DNA from: Ilex aquifolium | Lineage: Eukaryota > Streptophyta > Magnoliopsida > Aquifoliales > Aquifoliaceae | Length of the DNA: 64,000 nucleotides | NCBI GenBank assembly: GCA_951799425.1 | Contig: OX637392.1 | Location: 52,962,093 to 53,026,092, forward strand | Direction of reading: 5' to 3' | Shown: positions 20,933-30,332 of the stretch, piece after piece | Numbering within the stretch: position 1 is the stretch's first letter | Layout: each line of letters opens with the position of its first letter | The notes under the pieces: generated by a model | What the model was told of the DNA's origin: nothing | Databases searched by the model: none | What the model saw: only the letters and a program-made list of their open reading frames with translations | Position numbers and translations under genes: made by a program

Positions 20933-22246
20933 TTATAAAGGCAGTCCATCGTGTCGGGTGTCTGATTGACCCGACCCTTTTTTGTGTCGGCAAGCGTAAT
21001 CTCCGGAGTGATTTCCGGAGATACTTTCTGGATCAATAAAAAAAATGGTCTCCACATTTTGGACAAAATTCTCCACAAAGGGTTTTAATCGCTGACCATT
21101 GACGGTAAAAATGTTACCGTTTGATGGGTTCTCCACTTCCACTGCCCCATGTTCAAATACCTTTTTAACAATGTATGGTCCAGTCCATCTTGATTTCAAC
21201 TTACCAGGAAATAGGCGAAGTCTCGAATTGAAAAGTAGAACCTTTTGATCAGGTTCAAAAGATTTTCGCACTATGTTCTTGTCATGAAAAATTTTCATCC
21301 TGGTTTTTGCAATCTTAGCATTTTCATATGCTTCATTTCTCAATTCCTCCAATTCATTAATCTGAAGCTTCCGTGACAGTCCAGCCTTGTCTAAGTCAAA
21401 ATTCATTGCTTTAATAGCCCAGTATGCCCTATGTTCCAATTCCACAGGCAAGTGACATGGCTTTCCATAGACTAATCGATAGGGAGACATGCCCAAAATT
21501 GTTTTAAAAGCAGTTCGGTATGCCCAGAGCGCATCAGTTAGTCTTAATGACCAATCTTTGCGATCTGGGTTCACCGTTTTTTCCAAAATTAATTTGATCT
21601 CCCGATTAGCTAACTCAGCTTGTCCACTGGTCTGTGGATGATAAGGGGTTGCAATTTTGTGAAAAATCAAGTATTTTTTCATTAAATTCCAGAAGGGACG
21701 ATTGCAAAAATGAGAACCCCCATCACTTATAATGGATTTTGGAATTCCAAACCGAGATAAAATATTTTCTTTTAAAAACTTGATCACTGTTTGATGATCA
21801 TTATTTCGGCATGGAATTGCTTCAACCCATTTGGATACATAGTCTACGGCTACTAAAATGTATAGATAGCCAAAGGAGGGGGGAAATGGTCCCATAAAAT
21901 CGATACCCCAACAGTCAAAAATTTCGATCACCAAAATTGGGTTTAAGGGCATCATGTTTCTTTTTGAAATGTTTCCCAACCTTTGACATCTATCGCAAGT
22001 TACGCAAAAAGCATGGACATCTTGGAAAAGTGTGGGCCAGTAAAATCCACACTGCAAGATTTTTGCAGCGGTTTTTCGAGATGAAAAATGACCACCGCAT
22101 GCTTCTGAATGACAAAATGTTATTACCTGTCTACTTTCCTGAGCGGGGATGCAACGTCTTATGATCTGATCCTTACAGTACTTGAATACGTAGGGATCTT
22201 CCCAAAAGAAATTGTGGACCTCCCTCAGAAACTTCTTTTTGTCCAT
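20933..22246 (-). CDS. Element B integrase region
   Basis: Athila-type integrase, 437 residues in frame. The zinc-binding HHCC domain reads [20 protein letters not shown], then [17 protein letters not shown]. The catalytic core follows ([59 protein letters not shown]), and then the C-terminal GPY-like segment ([15 protein letters not shown]). The first catalytic Asp lies in GIDFMG, the second in SDGG and the Glu in QAELANRE. It acts in the nucleus to insert the cDNA copy. It is the last part of pol, directly before the accessory ORFs. Confidence 0.94.
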   Translation of the reverse strand: MDKKKFLREVHNFFWEDPYVFKYCKDQIIRRCIPAQESRQVITFCHSEACGGHFSSRKTAAKILQCGFYWPTLFQDVHAFCVTCDRCQRLGNISKRNMMPLNPILVIEIFDCWGIDFMGPFPPSFGYLYILVAVDYVSKWVEAIPCRNNDHQTVIKFLKENILSRFGIPKSIISDGGSHFCNRPFWNLMKKYLIFHKIATPYHPQTSGQAELANREIKLILEKTVNPDRKDWSLRLTDALWAYRTAFKTILGMSPYRLVYGKPCHLPVELEHRAYWAIKAMNFDLDKAGLSRKLQINELEELRNEAYENAKIAKTRMKIFHDKNIVRKSFEPDQKVLLFNSRLRLFPGKLKSRWTGPYIVKKVFEHGAVEVENPSNGNIFTVNGQRLKPFVENFVQNVETIFFIDPESISGNHSGDYACRHKKGSGQSDTRHDGLPL

Positions 22247-22316
22247 GGGAGTGAAAAATGGAGGAAGTGTTCCGGTAGCAAGGAAATTAGCAATATCAGC
22301 GTACCATGGGGTCTCA

Positions 22317-24620
22317 TCAATCCTGAATAGTTGTTGAGTAATTCATTTGGGCATCATTTAAAGTTTTACTTGCATAGTAAATCACATGTGGCTTCTTATC
22401 TTTTCTTTGTCCCAAAACAGCACCTACAGCATAGTCACTAGCATCACACATCAATTCAAAGGGTAGAGTCCAGTCAGGAGGTTGCATTATTGGGGCAGAA
22501 ATTAACATGCCTTTGAGTTTGTCAAAGGATTTTTGGCACGCTTCATTCCAGTCGAAAATGACATCCTGACTCAAAAGATGACACATAGGTTTTGCTATGG
22601 TGCTGAAGTCTTTTATGAACCTTCTGTAGAATCCTGCATGACCTAAGAATGATCGAACATCCTTTACAACCCTAGGAGCAGGAAGATTCCTTATCAAATC
22701 AATTTTTGCTTTATCAACTTTCATGCCTTCAGACGACACAATGTGACCCAAGACAATGCCTTGATTCACCATGAAATGACATTTCTCCCAGTTAAGCACC
22801 AGATTTGCCTCTTTGCATCTCATCAAAACTTTTTCTAGGTTAGCTAGACACAAATCAAATGAGTCACCATATACCGAGAAATCATCCATGAAGATTTCCA
22901 AAAATTTTTCGACCATGTCACTGAATAAGCTCAGCATACATCTTTGAAATGTTGCAGGAGCGTTACAAAGTCCGAATGGCATCCTTTTGAATGCAAAGGT
23001 GCCAAATGGACATGTGAATGTGGTCTTTTCTTGGTCATTCAGAGCTATCTCAATTTGATTGTATCCGGAATACCCATCCAGGAAACAGTAAAATTCATGG
23101 CCTGCTATTCTCTCGAGGACTTGGTCAAGGAAGGGAAGAGGAAAATGGTCTTTTCTAGTCACCAGATTGAGTTTTCGATAGTCAATGCACATTCGCCATC
23201 CTGTGACGACTCGTGTTGGCACGAGTTCATTTGCATCATTTTTGACTACTGTGACTCCAGATTTCTTTGGTACAACTTGGGTTGGACTAACCCATTTGCT
23301 ATCGGAGATAGGAAAAATTATCCCTGCATCCAGGAGTTTGAGCACTTCCAGTCTCACAACCTCTTTCATGTGAGGATTCAATCGTCGCTGCATTTGACGA
23401 GAGGGTTTTGAGTCCTCTTCAAGGTATATGGCATGATTACAAATTAACGGGCTTATACCTTTCAAATCAGCGATGGTCCACCCAATGGTGCTTTTATGAC
23501 TTTTAAGAACTTCAATTAATTGAGCTTCTTGCAAGTCTGTGATTTTTGAAGAAATTACCACTGGGTAAGATTTATCCTCACCTAAAAATGCATACTTGAG
23601 ATCAGATGGGAGCGGTTTCAGTTCAGGCTTTGGTGGCCTGTCACTTGAAGATAGTGGTTTTGTACCACTTGATGAAATTTCTTCAAATTTAGGAGCCCAT
23701 GTCCCCACATTGAAGGTAGGGCACTCAATGGAGTTTTGTTCCAGAGAGTCAGATGAGTCAGAATTTGACAAAGTTGATTCACTAAGATCCTCACAGAATG
23801 AGTCATTCAGATGTGCTTGTATCAATGACTCAATGGAATTTATTTCTCCTACCTCCTCGTACTCTCTTGGGTGTTTTGCAATGTCAAAGACGTTCATTTC
23901 GAGAGTCATATCCCCAAAAGTCAATTTCATAATACCATTCCTGCAATTGATTAGTGCATTGGAGGTTGCTAGAAAAGGTCGACCAAGAATGACAGGAATT
24001 GGAGTTTCTGAATGAACTTCTGGATGAGTATCTAGAACAATGAAGTCTACAGGGAAGACAAAATTATCCACTTGGACAAGTACATCTTCAACAATACCCC
24101 TAGGAATTTTTACAGATCTATCTGCCAATTGGAGTGTGGTGCAAGTGGGTTTCAGTTCACCTAAACCCAACTGCTGGTAGACAGAAAAAGGAAGCAAGTT
24201 GACACTAGCTCCAAGGTCTAACAATGCTTGCTCAATTTTGAAATTTCCAATGACACATGACACAGTGGGACACCCTGGATCTTCGCACTTTGAAGGGATT
24301 TTGTGTTGAAGTAGGGCACTGGCTTGCTCTGTGAGGAAGGCTCTTTTTTGAACATTTTGGCTTCTTTTGACTGTGCACAAGTCTTTTAGAAACTTGGCAT
24401 AAGCTGGAACCTGTTGGATTGCATCCAGAAGTGGGATGTTGATTTTTACTTGCTTGAAAAGCTCGTAAATTTCAGACTGATTGTTTGCTTTCTGTATGCT
24501 CTTGAGTCTATGAGGGAAAGGAGCAGGAATAGAACACGAGGGTTCTTCTTCCCTTGATGGCTCTGGTTCTTGTTCAATCATGGGATCACAGTCATTTTTT
24601 TTTTGCAAGTTCTGGCTCAC
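22317..24620 (-). CDS. Element B protease and reverse transcriptase region
   Basis: 767 residues in frame. The aspartic protease has the Athila-type active site [13 protein letters not shown] and the region [15 protein letters not shown]. Reverse transcriptase follows ([52 protein letters not shown], catalytic FMDDFSVYG), with the start of RNase H ([18 protein letters not shown]). The frame overlaps the end of gag by 29 bp, so expression by read-through or frameshift is likely, as in related elements. The element's polymerase region is not fully whole; details are left aside as it is a retroelement. Confidence 0.94.
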   Translation of the reverse strand: MSQNLQKKNDCDPMIEQEPEPSREEEPSCSIPAPFPHRLKSIQKANNQSEIYELFKQVKINIPLLDAIQQVPAYAKFLKDLCTVKRSQNVQKRAFLTEQASALLQHKIPSKCEDPGCPTVSCVIGNFKIEQALLDLGASVNLLPFSVYQQLGLGELKPTCTTLQLADRSVKIPRGIVEDVLVQVDNFVFPVDFIVLDTHPEVHSETPIPVILGRPFLATSNALINCRNGIMKLTFGDMTLEMNVFDIAKHPREYEEVGEINSIESLIQAHLNDSFCEDLSESTLSNSDSSDSLEQNSIECPTFNVGTWAPKFEEISSSGTKPLSSSDRPPKPELKPLPSDLKYAFLGEDKSYPVVISSKITDLQEAQLIEVLKSHKSTIGWTIADLKGISPLICNHAIYLEEDSKPSRQMQRRLNPHMKEVVRLEVLKLLDAGIIFPISDSKWVSPTQVVPKKSGVTVVKNDANELVPTRVVTGWRMCIDYRKLNLVTRKDHFPLPFLDQVLERIAGHEFYCFLDGYSGYNQIEIALNDQEKTTFTCPFGTFAFKRMPFGLCNAPATFQRCMLSLFSDMVEKFLEIFMDDFSVYGDSFDLCLANLEKVLMRCKEANLVLNWEKCHFMVNQGIVLGHIVSSEGMKVDKAKIDLIRNLPAPRVVKDVRSFLGHAGFYRRFIKDFSTIAKPMCHLLSQDVIFDWNEACQKSFDKLKGMLISAPIMQPPDWTLPFELMCDASDYAVGAVLGQRKDKKPHVIYYASKTLNDAQMNYSTTIQD

Positions 24621-26247
24621 TTAATGGGTTGGCTGGAATTGAGTCTGGTTTTGGGTCTGGAATTAGCATGTTTCTGATGGACTTGTCAATCTTTTTGCCA
24701 CTTCTCAATGTGGTGACAGTTTTGGCTTGGTCTTGTGGAGTTTCCATAGTTGATGGATTTCCCACCTGAAATTGGCCTTGTGGAGGCTTTGGTTGGGCAG
24801 GAAATTTTCCTTTCTCATGTGTGCTCATGGACTGGGTCAGCTTTTGAATGTGGCCTTTGGGATCCTCAAAAGATTGTGTGGTCTGGGCCTTGAAATCAAT
24901 AAAAGCCTGAGTAGAACTATTGTTATAGCTCATTTGGGTTTGCATGAATTGATTCAATGTATCTTCAAAGCTCCTTTTGTGTGGTGGTTGATATGGAGGA
25001 TATTGTGGAGGTACTTGAGGTGGATGTGGTGGCCCTTGTTGATGAGGATATTGTGGAGGTCCTTGAGGTGGTTGTTGTGGACCTTGTTGCTGATTCATGG
25101 GGGTTGGTTGTGTGTTTCTCCAACTGAAATTTGGGTGGTTCCGCCACCCTGGATTGTATGTTTCAGAGTATGGGTTGGAGTAAGGCTTGTTGAAATTGGA
25201 AATGGCATTTGTTTGTTCCAACAAAACTTCTTTGAATGCCGGTATGGTCGGGCATTCCCCAGTAGGATGCCCTGTTAGCGCACAAATCTCACACACTTGT
25301 TCTGTGGGAGGGACAACATCAACTTGATGGACCTTTTTCATCTCTAAAGCTTCAAGCTTTCGAGACAAAGTGGACATTTTTGCTCTAAGATCATCATCTT
25401 CTCTCAAGACATACTTACCCCCTTGGAAAGTAGGTGGTTTGGCTTCTACAGTGGTAGGAGATGCTGAGTCCCACATTTGAGAACTGTCAGATATGGTATC
25501 AAAAAAATTGAATGCCTCCTCCAGACTTTTTCCCATGAACTCTCCTTGAGCCATCATTTCGACAAACTGTCGTAACCTAGTGGGCAAGGAATCATAGAAA
25601 AAACCTGCCAAAGTCCAATTTTCAAAAGTATGGTGTGGACAAGATTGGAGAAGATCTTTGAATCTCTCCCAGCTTTGATAAAAAGTTTCCCCTTCTTTGA
25701 CCGAAAAATTCATGATTTGTCTTTTGAGTGTATTAGTGCGGTGCAGAGGAAAGAATTTTCTGAAAAATTCATTCTGTAGAGCCTGCCAATTAGGGATTGA
25801 AAGAGATTTTAAAGAATGTAACCATTGTTTGGCTTTATCCCTCAAAGAGAAAGAAAACAATTTCATTTTTGTCAATTCAGAATTGTCTTGAAATGTTCCA
25901 CACACTTCTTCGAAGTCTTTGATATGCAGATACGGATTTTCTGCATCCAATCCATGAAACACGGGCAATAACTGCACTGTCCCCGGCTTTACAGTAAAGA
26001 GGGGAGCATTTTCAGGAAAAATAAAACAAGAGGGGACACTATTCCTTGTGGGATGTAAGTAATCTCGCAATGTTCGAATGTTGGGTACTTCCCCCTCTCT
26101 CACATGATCTTCACCCTGCCTATCAATATTTGCCATATTGAAGTTACAAGAGTCGGCTTTTGATTTGGGTGAAGGTGGTTCAAGTTGATTTACAGACCCA
26201 GAAGATTCAGCAGGCAAATTTGGATAGAGGCGATTGGTGTCAGTCAT
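24592..26247 (-). CDS. Element B gag
   Basis: 551 residues starting MTDTNRLYPNLPAESSGSVN. The retrotransposon gag core spans about residues 70-230 (FHGLDAENPYLHIKDFEEVC, KAKQWLHSLKSLSIPNWQAL). A zinc knuckle C-x2-C-x4-H-x4-C follows (CEICALTGHPTGEC), then NPGWRNHPNFSWRN, a conserved Athila signature. A Pro/Gln-rich repeat region and a C-terminal tail ending in TLRSGKKIDK come last. Gag forms the particle in which reverse transcription occurs. The start is 127 bp from the LTR, after the primer site. Confidence 0.95.
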   Translation of the reverse strand: MTDTNRLYPNLPAESSGSVNQLEPPSPKSKADSCNFNMANIDRQGEDHVREGEVPNIRTLRDYLHPTRNSVPSCFIFPENAPLFTVKPGTVQLLPVFHGLDAENPYLHIKDFEEVCGTFQDNSELTKMKLFSFSLRDKAKQWLHSLKSLSIPNWQALQNEFFRKFFPLHRTNTLKRQIMNFSVKEGETFYQSWERFKDLLQSCPHHTFENWTLAGFFYDSLPTRLRQFVEMMAQGEFMGKSLEEAFNFFDTISDSSQMWDSASPTTVEAKPPTFQGGKYVLREDDDLRAKMSTLSRKLEALEMKKVHQVDVVPPTEQVCEICALTGHPTGECPTIPAFKEVLLEQTNAISNFNKPYSNPYSETYNPGWRNHPNFSWRNTQPTPMNQQQGPQQPPQGPPQYPHQQGPPHPPQVPPQYPPYQPPHKRSFEDTLNQFMQTQMSYNNSSTQAFIDFKAQTTQSFEDPKGHIQKLTQSMSTHEKGKFPAQPKPPQGQFQVGNPSTMETPQDQAKTVTTLRSGKKIDKSIRNMLIPDPKPDSIPANPLSEPELAKKK

Positions 26248-26347
26248 AAAAAAAAAAATTTATTCACAATAAGGCAAAAATATACACAAAAAGAGAGGTT
26301 TTTTTTTTTTTTTTTTTTCACCTTTTTCTAAAAAGAGCACCTTTTAT

Positions 26348-26368
26348 GGTTCCCCGGCAACGGCGCCA
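26348..26368 (-). other. Primer-binding site of element B (tRNA-Asp type)
   Basis: The minus strand reads TGGCGCCGTTGCCGGGGAAC, separated by a few bases from the 5' LTR. This is the primer site usual for Athila elements, complementary to the 3' end of tRNA-Asp. Confidence 0.92.
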
Positions 26369-26374
26369 AAAACT

Positions 26375-28190
26375 TGACTTGATCCGAAATGTGTACACCC
26401 AAGTGCAGGCGGTCAAGTTGTAGTAATAAGCTGGTTTGAGTCCAGAGTCGAATCCTCAGGGAACTATGGTTGGTGTTCTTTGAAGTAAATAGTGAGAAAG
26501 ACTTGTAACTGGAAATATTATGATTTTGAAGTTGTGGGAAGTTTTGGATAGAATGTAAAATTCTTTCCAATGGGTATTTTTCTAGACAAAATATAAGATG
26601 ATGATTAAATGTAACAAACACTCTTTGGTTCGGGAATCAGAATATGTAGTTGATTATCCGGTGCATTATGTTTATGCTTTATAACTCAATTAACTCCCGT
26701 GTCAACGGCAAATTAATCGGAAGATAGGAATGAAGTGCAATAATGGTGGACATTGAAAGTTTGTCATGAAGAGTTAGTTAGGGTACTTGCCTTGAATCAA
26801 TGGATCTTTCCATGTAGGAGTCATCCATTTATCATAGAAAGATCCGTTGATTATACAAAGTACCTTTACTTTGCTAGGTGCATTCAATCACCCAAAAATC
26901 AAGTGGAGTATAGAACATTTAAGCATAAAGGTGATACACAAACATAATGTCCGGATTAATCTTTTACATATCTATCATCCCTTCCCAAAGAGTGAATGAG
27001 GACTACTCACCCTTCATAGCTATGGTAAAGCTAGAATGATGAATGGTACTCATCCCCAAAAGGTGTTACAAAGTAAAATGCTCAAGCACTAAAAGTGAAA
27101 TGCTTTAAAGTAAAATAGCTAAACAAGGAGCCGATCTTCGACAAAGAATGAGTGAATCACGTTCCACCCTTCACGGCTTTGGTAAAGCTCTAGAAAAGTG
27201 GAAGAGTTTCACTCCTCTAAGGGGAAGAAGGAAGCTCCAACAATGGAAGTAAAAGAAAACAATACTTAAATTAAAAGAAAGCAATAAATACTTGGTGTTT
27301 AATCCACAACCAAGAGATGATAATACATAAAAGAAAACAACAACTTCTTGGTGTTTAATCCACAACCAAGATATAATAAAAACATAAAAGAAAACAATAA
27401 CTTCTTGGTGTTTAATTCACAACCAAGATCTAATAAAAAGAAAACAACAACTTCTTGGTGTTTAATTCACAACCAAGATCTAATAAAAAGAAAACAATAA
27501 CTTCTTGGTGTTTAATTCACAACCAAGATCTAATAAAAAGAAAACAATAACTCAAGAAAATAAATAAAGCAATAATACTTGAAAGATGATTCAAGAAAAA
27601 GATTCAAGACCTTTGGAGTGTTTTCCACTAGGAAGAAATGTTCTTTACAAGAAAAATGAAACAAGAGAAGGATGCCCATTACAAGCCCCCAAGGGGGGTA
27701 TTTATAGGCATCCAAATTACAAATATCCTAAAATATATTTATCCTAAAATATATTTAATTACAAATATCCTAAAAGATATTTATCCTAAAAGATATTTAA
27801 TTACAAATATCCTAAAAGATATTTATCCTAAAAGATATTTAATTACAAATATCCTAAAATATATTTAAATATCCTAAAAGATATTTAAATACAAATATCC
27901 TAAAAGATATTTATTTACAAATATCAAGAAGATCTTGATTTACACTTTGATCTCCCTTTGTTTTGAGCTTTAATAATTTACACCCTATGCTTTGATAAGT
28001 TGCTCTCCATGCTTTGATAATTGGCTCCCGTCGTTTTGACGCATAAAAACCTGAAAAGAACAACATTCAATGCATTATCCTTAATTCACACATTAACCCT
28101 AATTAGATTTATTTTGACTATTTTAACTTTATTTAATTACACAATTGACCTTTTAATTTAATTACATTTTGCATTAATTAGGGTTAATCA
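26375..28190 (-). repeat. Element B 5' LTR (1816 bp)
   Basis: Same length as the 3' LTR at 14466-16281 and almost identical; visible differences lie near 26430, 26562 and 27730. It carries the same internal tandem arrays. The minus-strand TATA box (complement of about 27699-27706) would start the genomic RNA toward gag. Confidence 0.97.
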
Positions 28191-28195
28191 CTCCA

Positions 28196-28353
28196 CGAAA
28201 CCATGCTCCTTCGTCGGCTCTCCTCCTCATTGTCGGCGCTGGATCATTGCTCGGAGTCGGCTCTAATCCTCGGCATCGGCTCCACGGCTTTATAACAGCT
28301 ACACCTGTACACGTGTCGCCTTGGGGTCTGCTGAGCCGCCTTGAGTCCCTCCA
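28196..28353 (-). repeat. Element A 5' LTR, outer part
   Basis: Continues the LTR interrupted by element B. It matches 4429-4586 with about six differences and ends CCCTCCA, after which the sequence turns into (AT)n. The flank is too repetitive to show a target duplication. Confidence 0.88.
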
Positions 28354-28861
28354 ATATATATGTATATATATACATAGATCTATGTATATATGGTATAAAG
28401 AAGGAAAAAGGGGGAAACGAACAAGAGAGACGATGTAGGTTTCGTCTTCGTCTTCGTCTTCGTCTTCTGCTTCGGCTTCTTCGTCTTCGTTGCTGGTTTC
28501 AGAAGAGAAGAACGAGTGAGAGAAAGGAACGAGCAAGACAGAGAAAGACAGATGAGGAAATAGATTAAAAAAAAAAAAGGAAAAGGGCTTTTTATAGTTG
28601 GCACAAAAAAAAGTCTCATTTTGTTGCTAATGATATTCGAAGGTTGGATCTCATTAATTGTTCACAGGAGACACGCGTGTTTTTAGTTTTGGATGTCTTC
28701 AAAAACATCATTTTTTATGTTTATAGATTTGGACCTTGTTTTTAAAATAATATGGCTTTAAAAAAAAAAACACTTCCAAAACATGTTATTATTTTTTCTT
28801 TTTACAAAAAGTGAAAAAAAAAAAACAAAAAAAAAACACAAACATAATGTTACCAAACAGC

Positions 28862-28963
28862 ACCTAAGACTTCAGGCTTGCTTAATTTCTTCATCCAAAA
28901 CTTTTCCAATCTTTCACTGACCTCTTTGATATCAAGATTTGGATGTGGATTCTGCAAATTTGA
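28862..28963 (-). other. Exon-like segment, unrecognised
   Basis: On the minus strand a TTTGCAG acceptor-like site at about 28956 is followed by an open segment with a charged, helix-like reading (KEVSERLEKFWMKKLSKPE). It runs into an in-frame stop close to a transposon-like terminus. It may be a fragment of the same gene as the proline-rich segment at 29287-29493. No family is recognised. Confidence 0.25.
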
Positions 28964-29286
28964 TGCTACCTATTAATACTGAAAATCCAATAAAGTATAA
29001 CTTGAAATTAATGCCTTAATAATCATTAAGTAACACACAGATATTCAAAATATACACCTTCAAGAAACATGCTGAAATAAAAAAATTTATCCCCTAAATC
29101 AGAGTTGGTCCATCATATTATACCAAAAATTAAACAAACCCATTTAACTATTTCACACTTCATCCTTTTGCTATAATATTTAAGCATGCTAACTTGCAAT
29201 CATTCATTGTTTAATCAAACATAATAGAAAAACGACAAGCCGACGATACCCCAGAAGCCAAGGAAGGTAGTACAATCTTGGTTTTG

Positions 29287-29493
29287 TTGTCCTCTGCTAC
29301 TCCTTATCTTCTATGAACGCAGTCCATCTGAAAATTGGAATCAATGTTGGTTGAGAAAGCTGATGGATGTCTGGAACTAGAGAAGCAAAGGGGAAGATAT
29401 CCAAACCAAATGCTGGGGGCGGGGGCGGTGGTGGTGGCGGTGGTGCAGCATAGGGGGCATAGGTTTTCTCGTCCCAGAGTTTCTTGATGTCCT
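29287..29493 (-). other. Proline-rich exon-like segment, unrecognised
   Basis: After a TTTCATAG acceptor-like site the minus strand reads DIKKLWDEKTYAPYAA, a run of ten prolines, then AFGLDIFPFASLVPDIHQLS and a stop (TAG). The codons after the proline run still give an ordinary amino-acid composition, so this is more than a repeat. It could be a remnant of a host gene. No function is proposed. Confidence 0.3.
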
Positions 29494-30086
29494 ATGAAAT
29501 TGCTTAGTTGCCAATTGGAAGTTTAACCAGGAAGTTTAATTGAAAAGAAAAATGGAGAAATTTGGCGGACATCCATAAAATATTTAGGCGGAAAGATTAA
29601 ATTCAAAAAAAATTTGGAGACATTTGAGGGGCAACTTACGGCGTTATATTCAGAAGGGTTAAAGCGTTTATGCAACTGATTTATTTGTTGACGTGACATA
29701 TTTTATAATGAGGATGCTAGCTGTTGGAATGGTAAAATTTGATTGGTTTGTTATACCATGTCAGCAAAGTGACATGGTATAACCGTTGTAACAAATATTT
29801 TGTGTTCGGGCCCTTTCCATTTTTTTTCTTATTTTTTCACTCTTGGTGGAAACACTTCCTTATTTTTTACGAATCCTAATGATTTTTATTTTTTATTTTT
29901 GGGTTTAGTGAGTGCATGTCACGTACAAGTTTAGGACCAGTGTTGTATCGGTCCGGTTAACTATCATCGGCCGTATAATGGTCACCGGCGGCAGAGTGTG
30001 AGTTCCCGCGTTTTTCTTGAGTGGTGGTGGGAGGCCCACATCCAAAGTTATCGGAAACGCTTTTACAACCGTTCACAATTCCCCAC

Positions 30087-30124
<38 letters not shown>

Positions 30125-30332
30125 ATTAGGCTTGCGTGCTTGCCTCTAAGCCTCTCTGTCCACTGCTTCAACTTTCAAGTGTTGGCTTCTTTTGTCAATG
30201 AGTTCAATTCCAAGAAGTATGCCGGTCAACATATAGGATTTGGATGGGATTCTATTCATTCGGATTTAAATTCAATTTTAAAAGTTTAATTTGAATTTGA
30301 ATTTGTGATCTATTTTCAAATTTGTTAATAAT

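Larger units (their letters stand above)
14466..28190 (-). mobile_element. Element B: young Athila-like Gypsy retrotransposon with extra zinc-finger ORFs
   Basis: A 13,725-bp element begins TGACTTGATCC and ends GGTTAATCA, flanked by CTCCA on both sides. It sits inside the 5' LTR of element A. The two LTRs are each 1816 bp and I found about three differences between them, so insertion is very recent, probably below a few hundred thousand years. Minus-strand order is LTR, tRNA-Asp-type primer site, gag, protease-RT, integrase, a small membrane ORF, two related basic zinc-finger ORFs in duplicated modules, polypurine tract and LTR. The signatures [19 protein letters not shown] and NFSWRN are typical of Athila. 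It is nearly whole, but with about two breaks in the polymerase region. Confidence 0.95.
4300..28353 (-). mobile_element. Element A: Ty3/Gypsy retrotransposon, Tat/Retand-like (fossil, hosts element B)
   Basis: A - strand Gypsy element of roughly 10.3 kb once the nested element B is set aside. Parts on the - strand in order are 5' LTR, primer site, gag, protease, reverse transcriptase, RNase H, a second archaeal-type RNase H, integrase, minisatellite, antisense extra gene, purine tract and 3' LTR. The double RNase H and the extra antisense ORF behind integrase are known for Tat-lineage elements. It is broken, with at least six breaks. The overlapping parts of its LTRs differ at about 10 of 288 positions, mostly transitions. 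At commonly used plant rates that suggests an insertion on the order of one to two million years old. Confidence 0.88.
28354..30332. other. Non-coding stretch with microsatellites
   Basis: Starts with AT-rich TATATATGTATA repeats (28354-28392), then a TTCGTC hexamer-like array (28440-28500). A- and T-rich DNA follows, with a terminus-like GTTACCAAACAGCACC at about 28850, and a (TC)n run at 30089-30122. Apart from the two exon-like segments listed separately I see no gene. Confidence 0.5.

Noticed and set aside
28174-28536. Acidic minus-strand ORF
   Set aside because: Arises from the TTCGTC repeat joined to element A LTR sequence.
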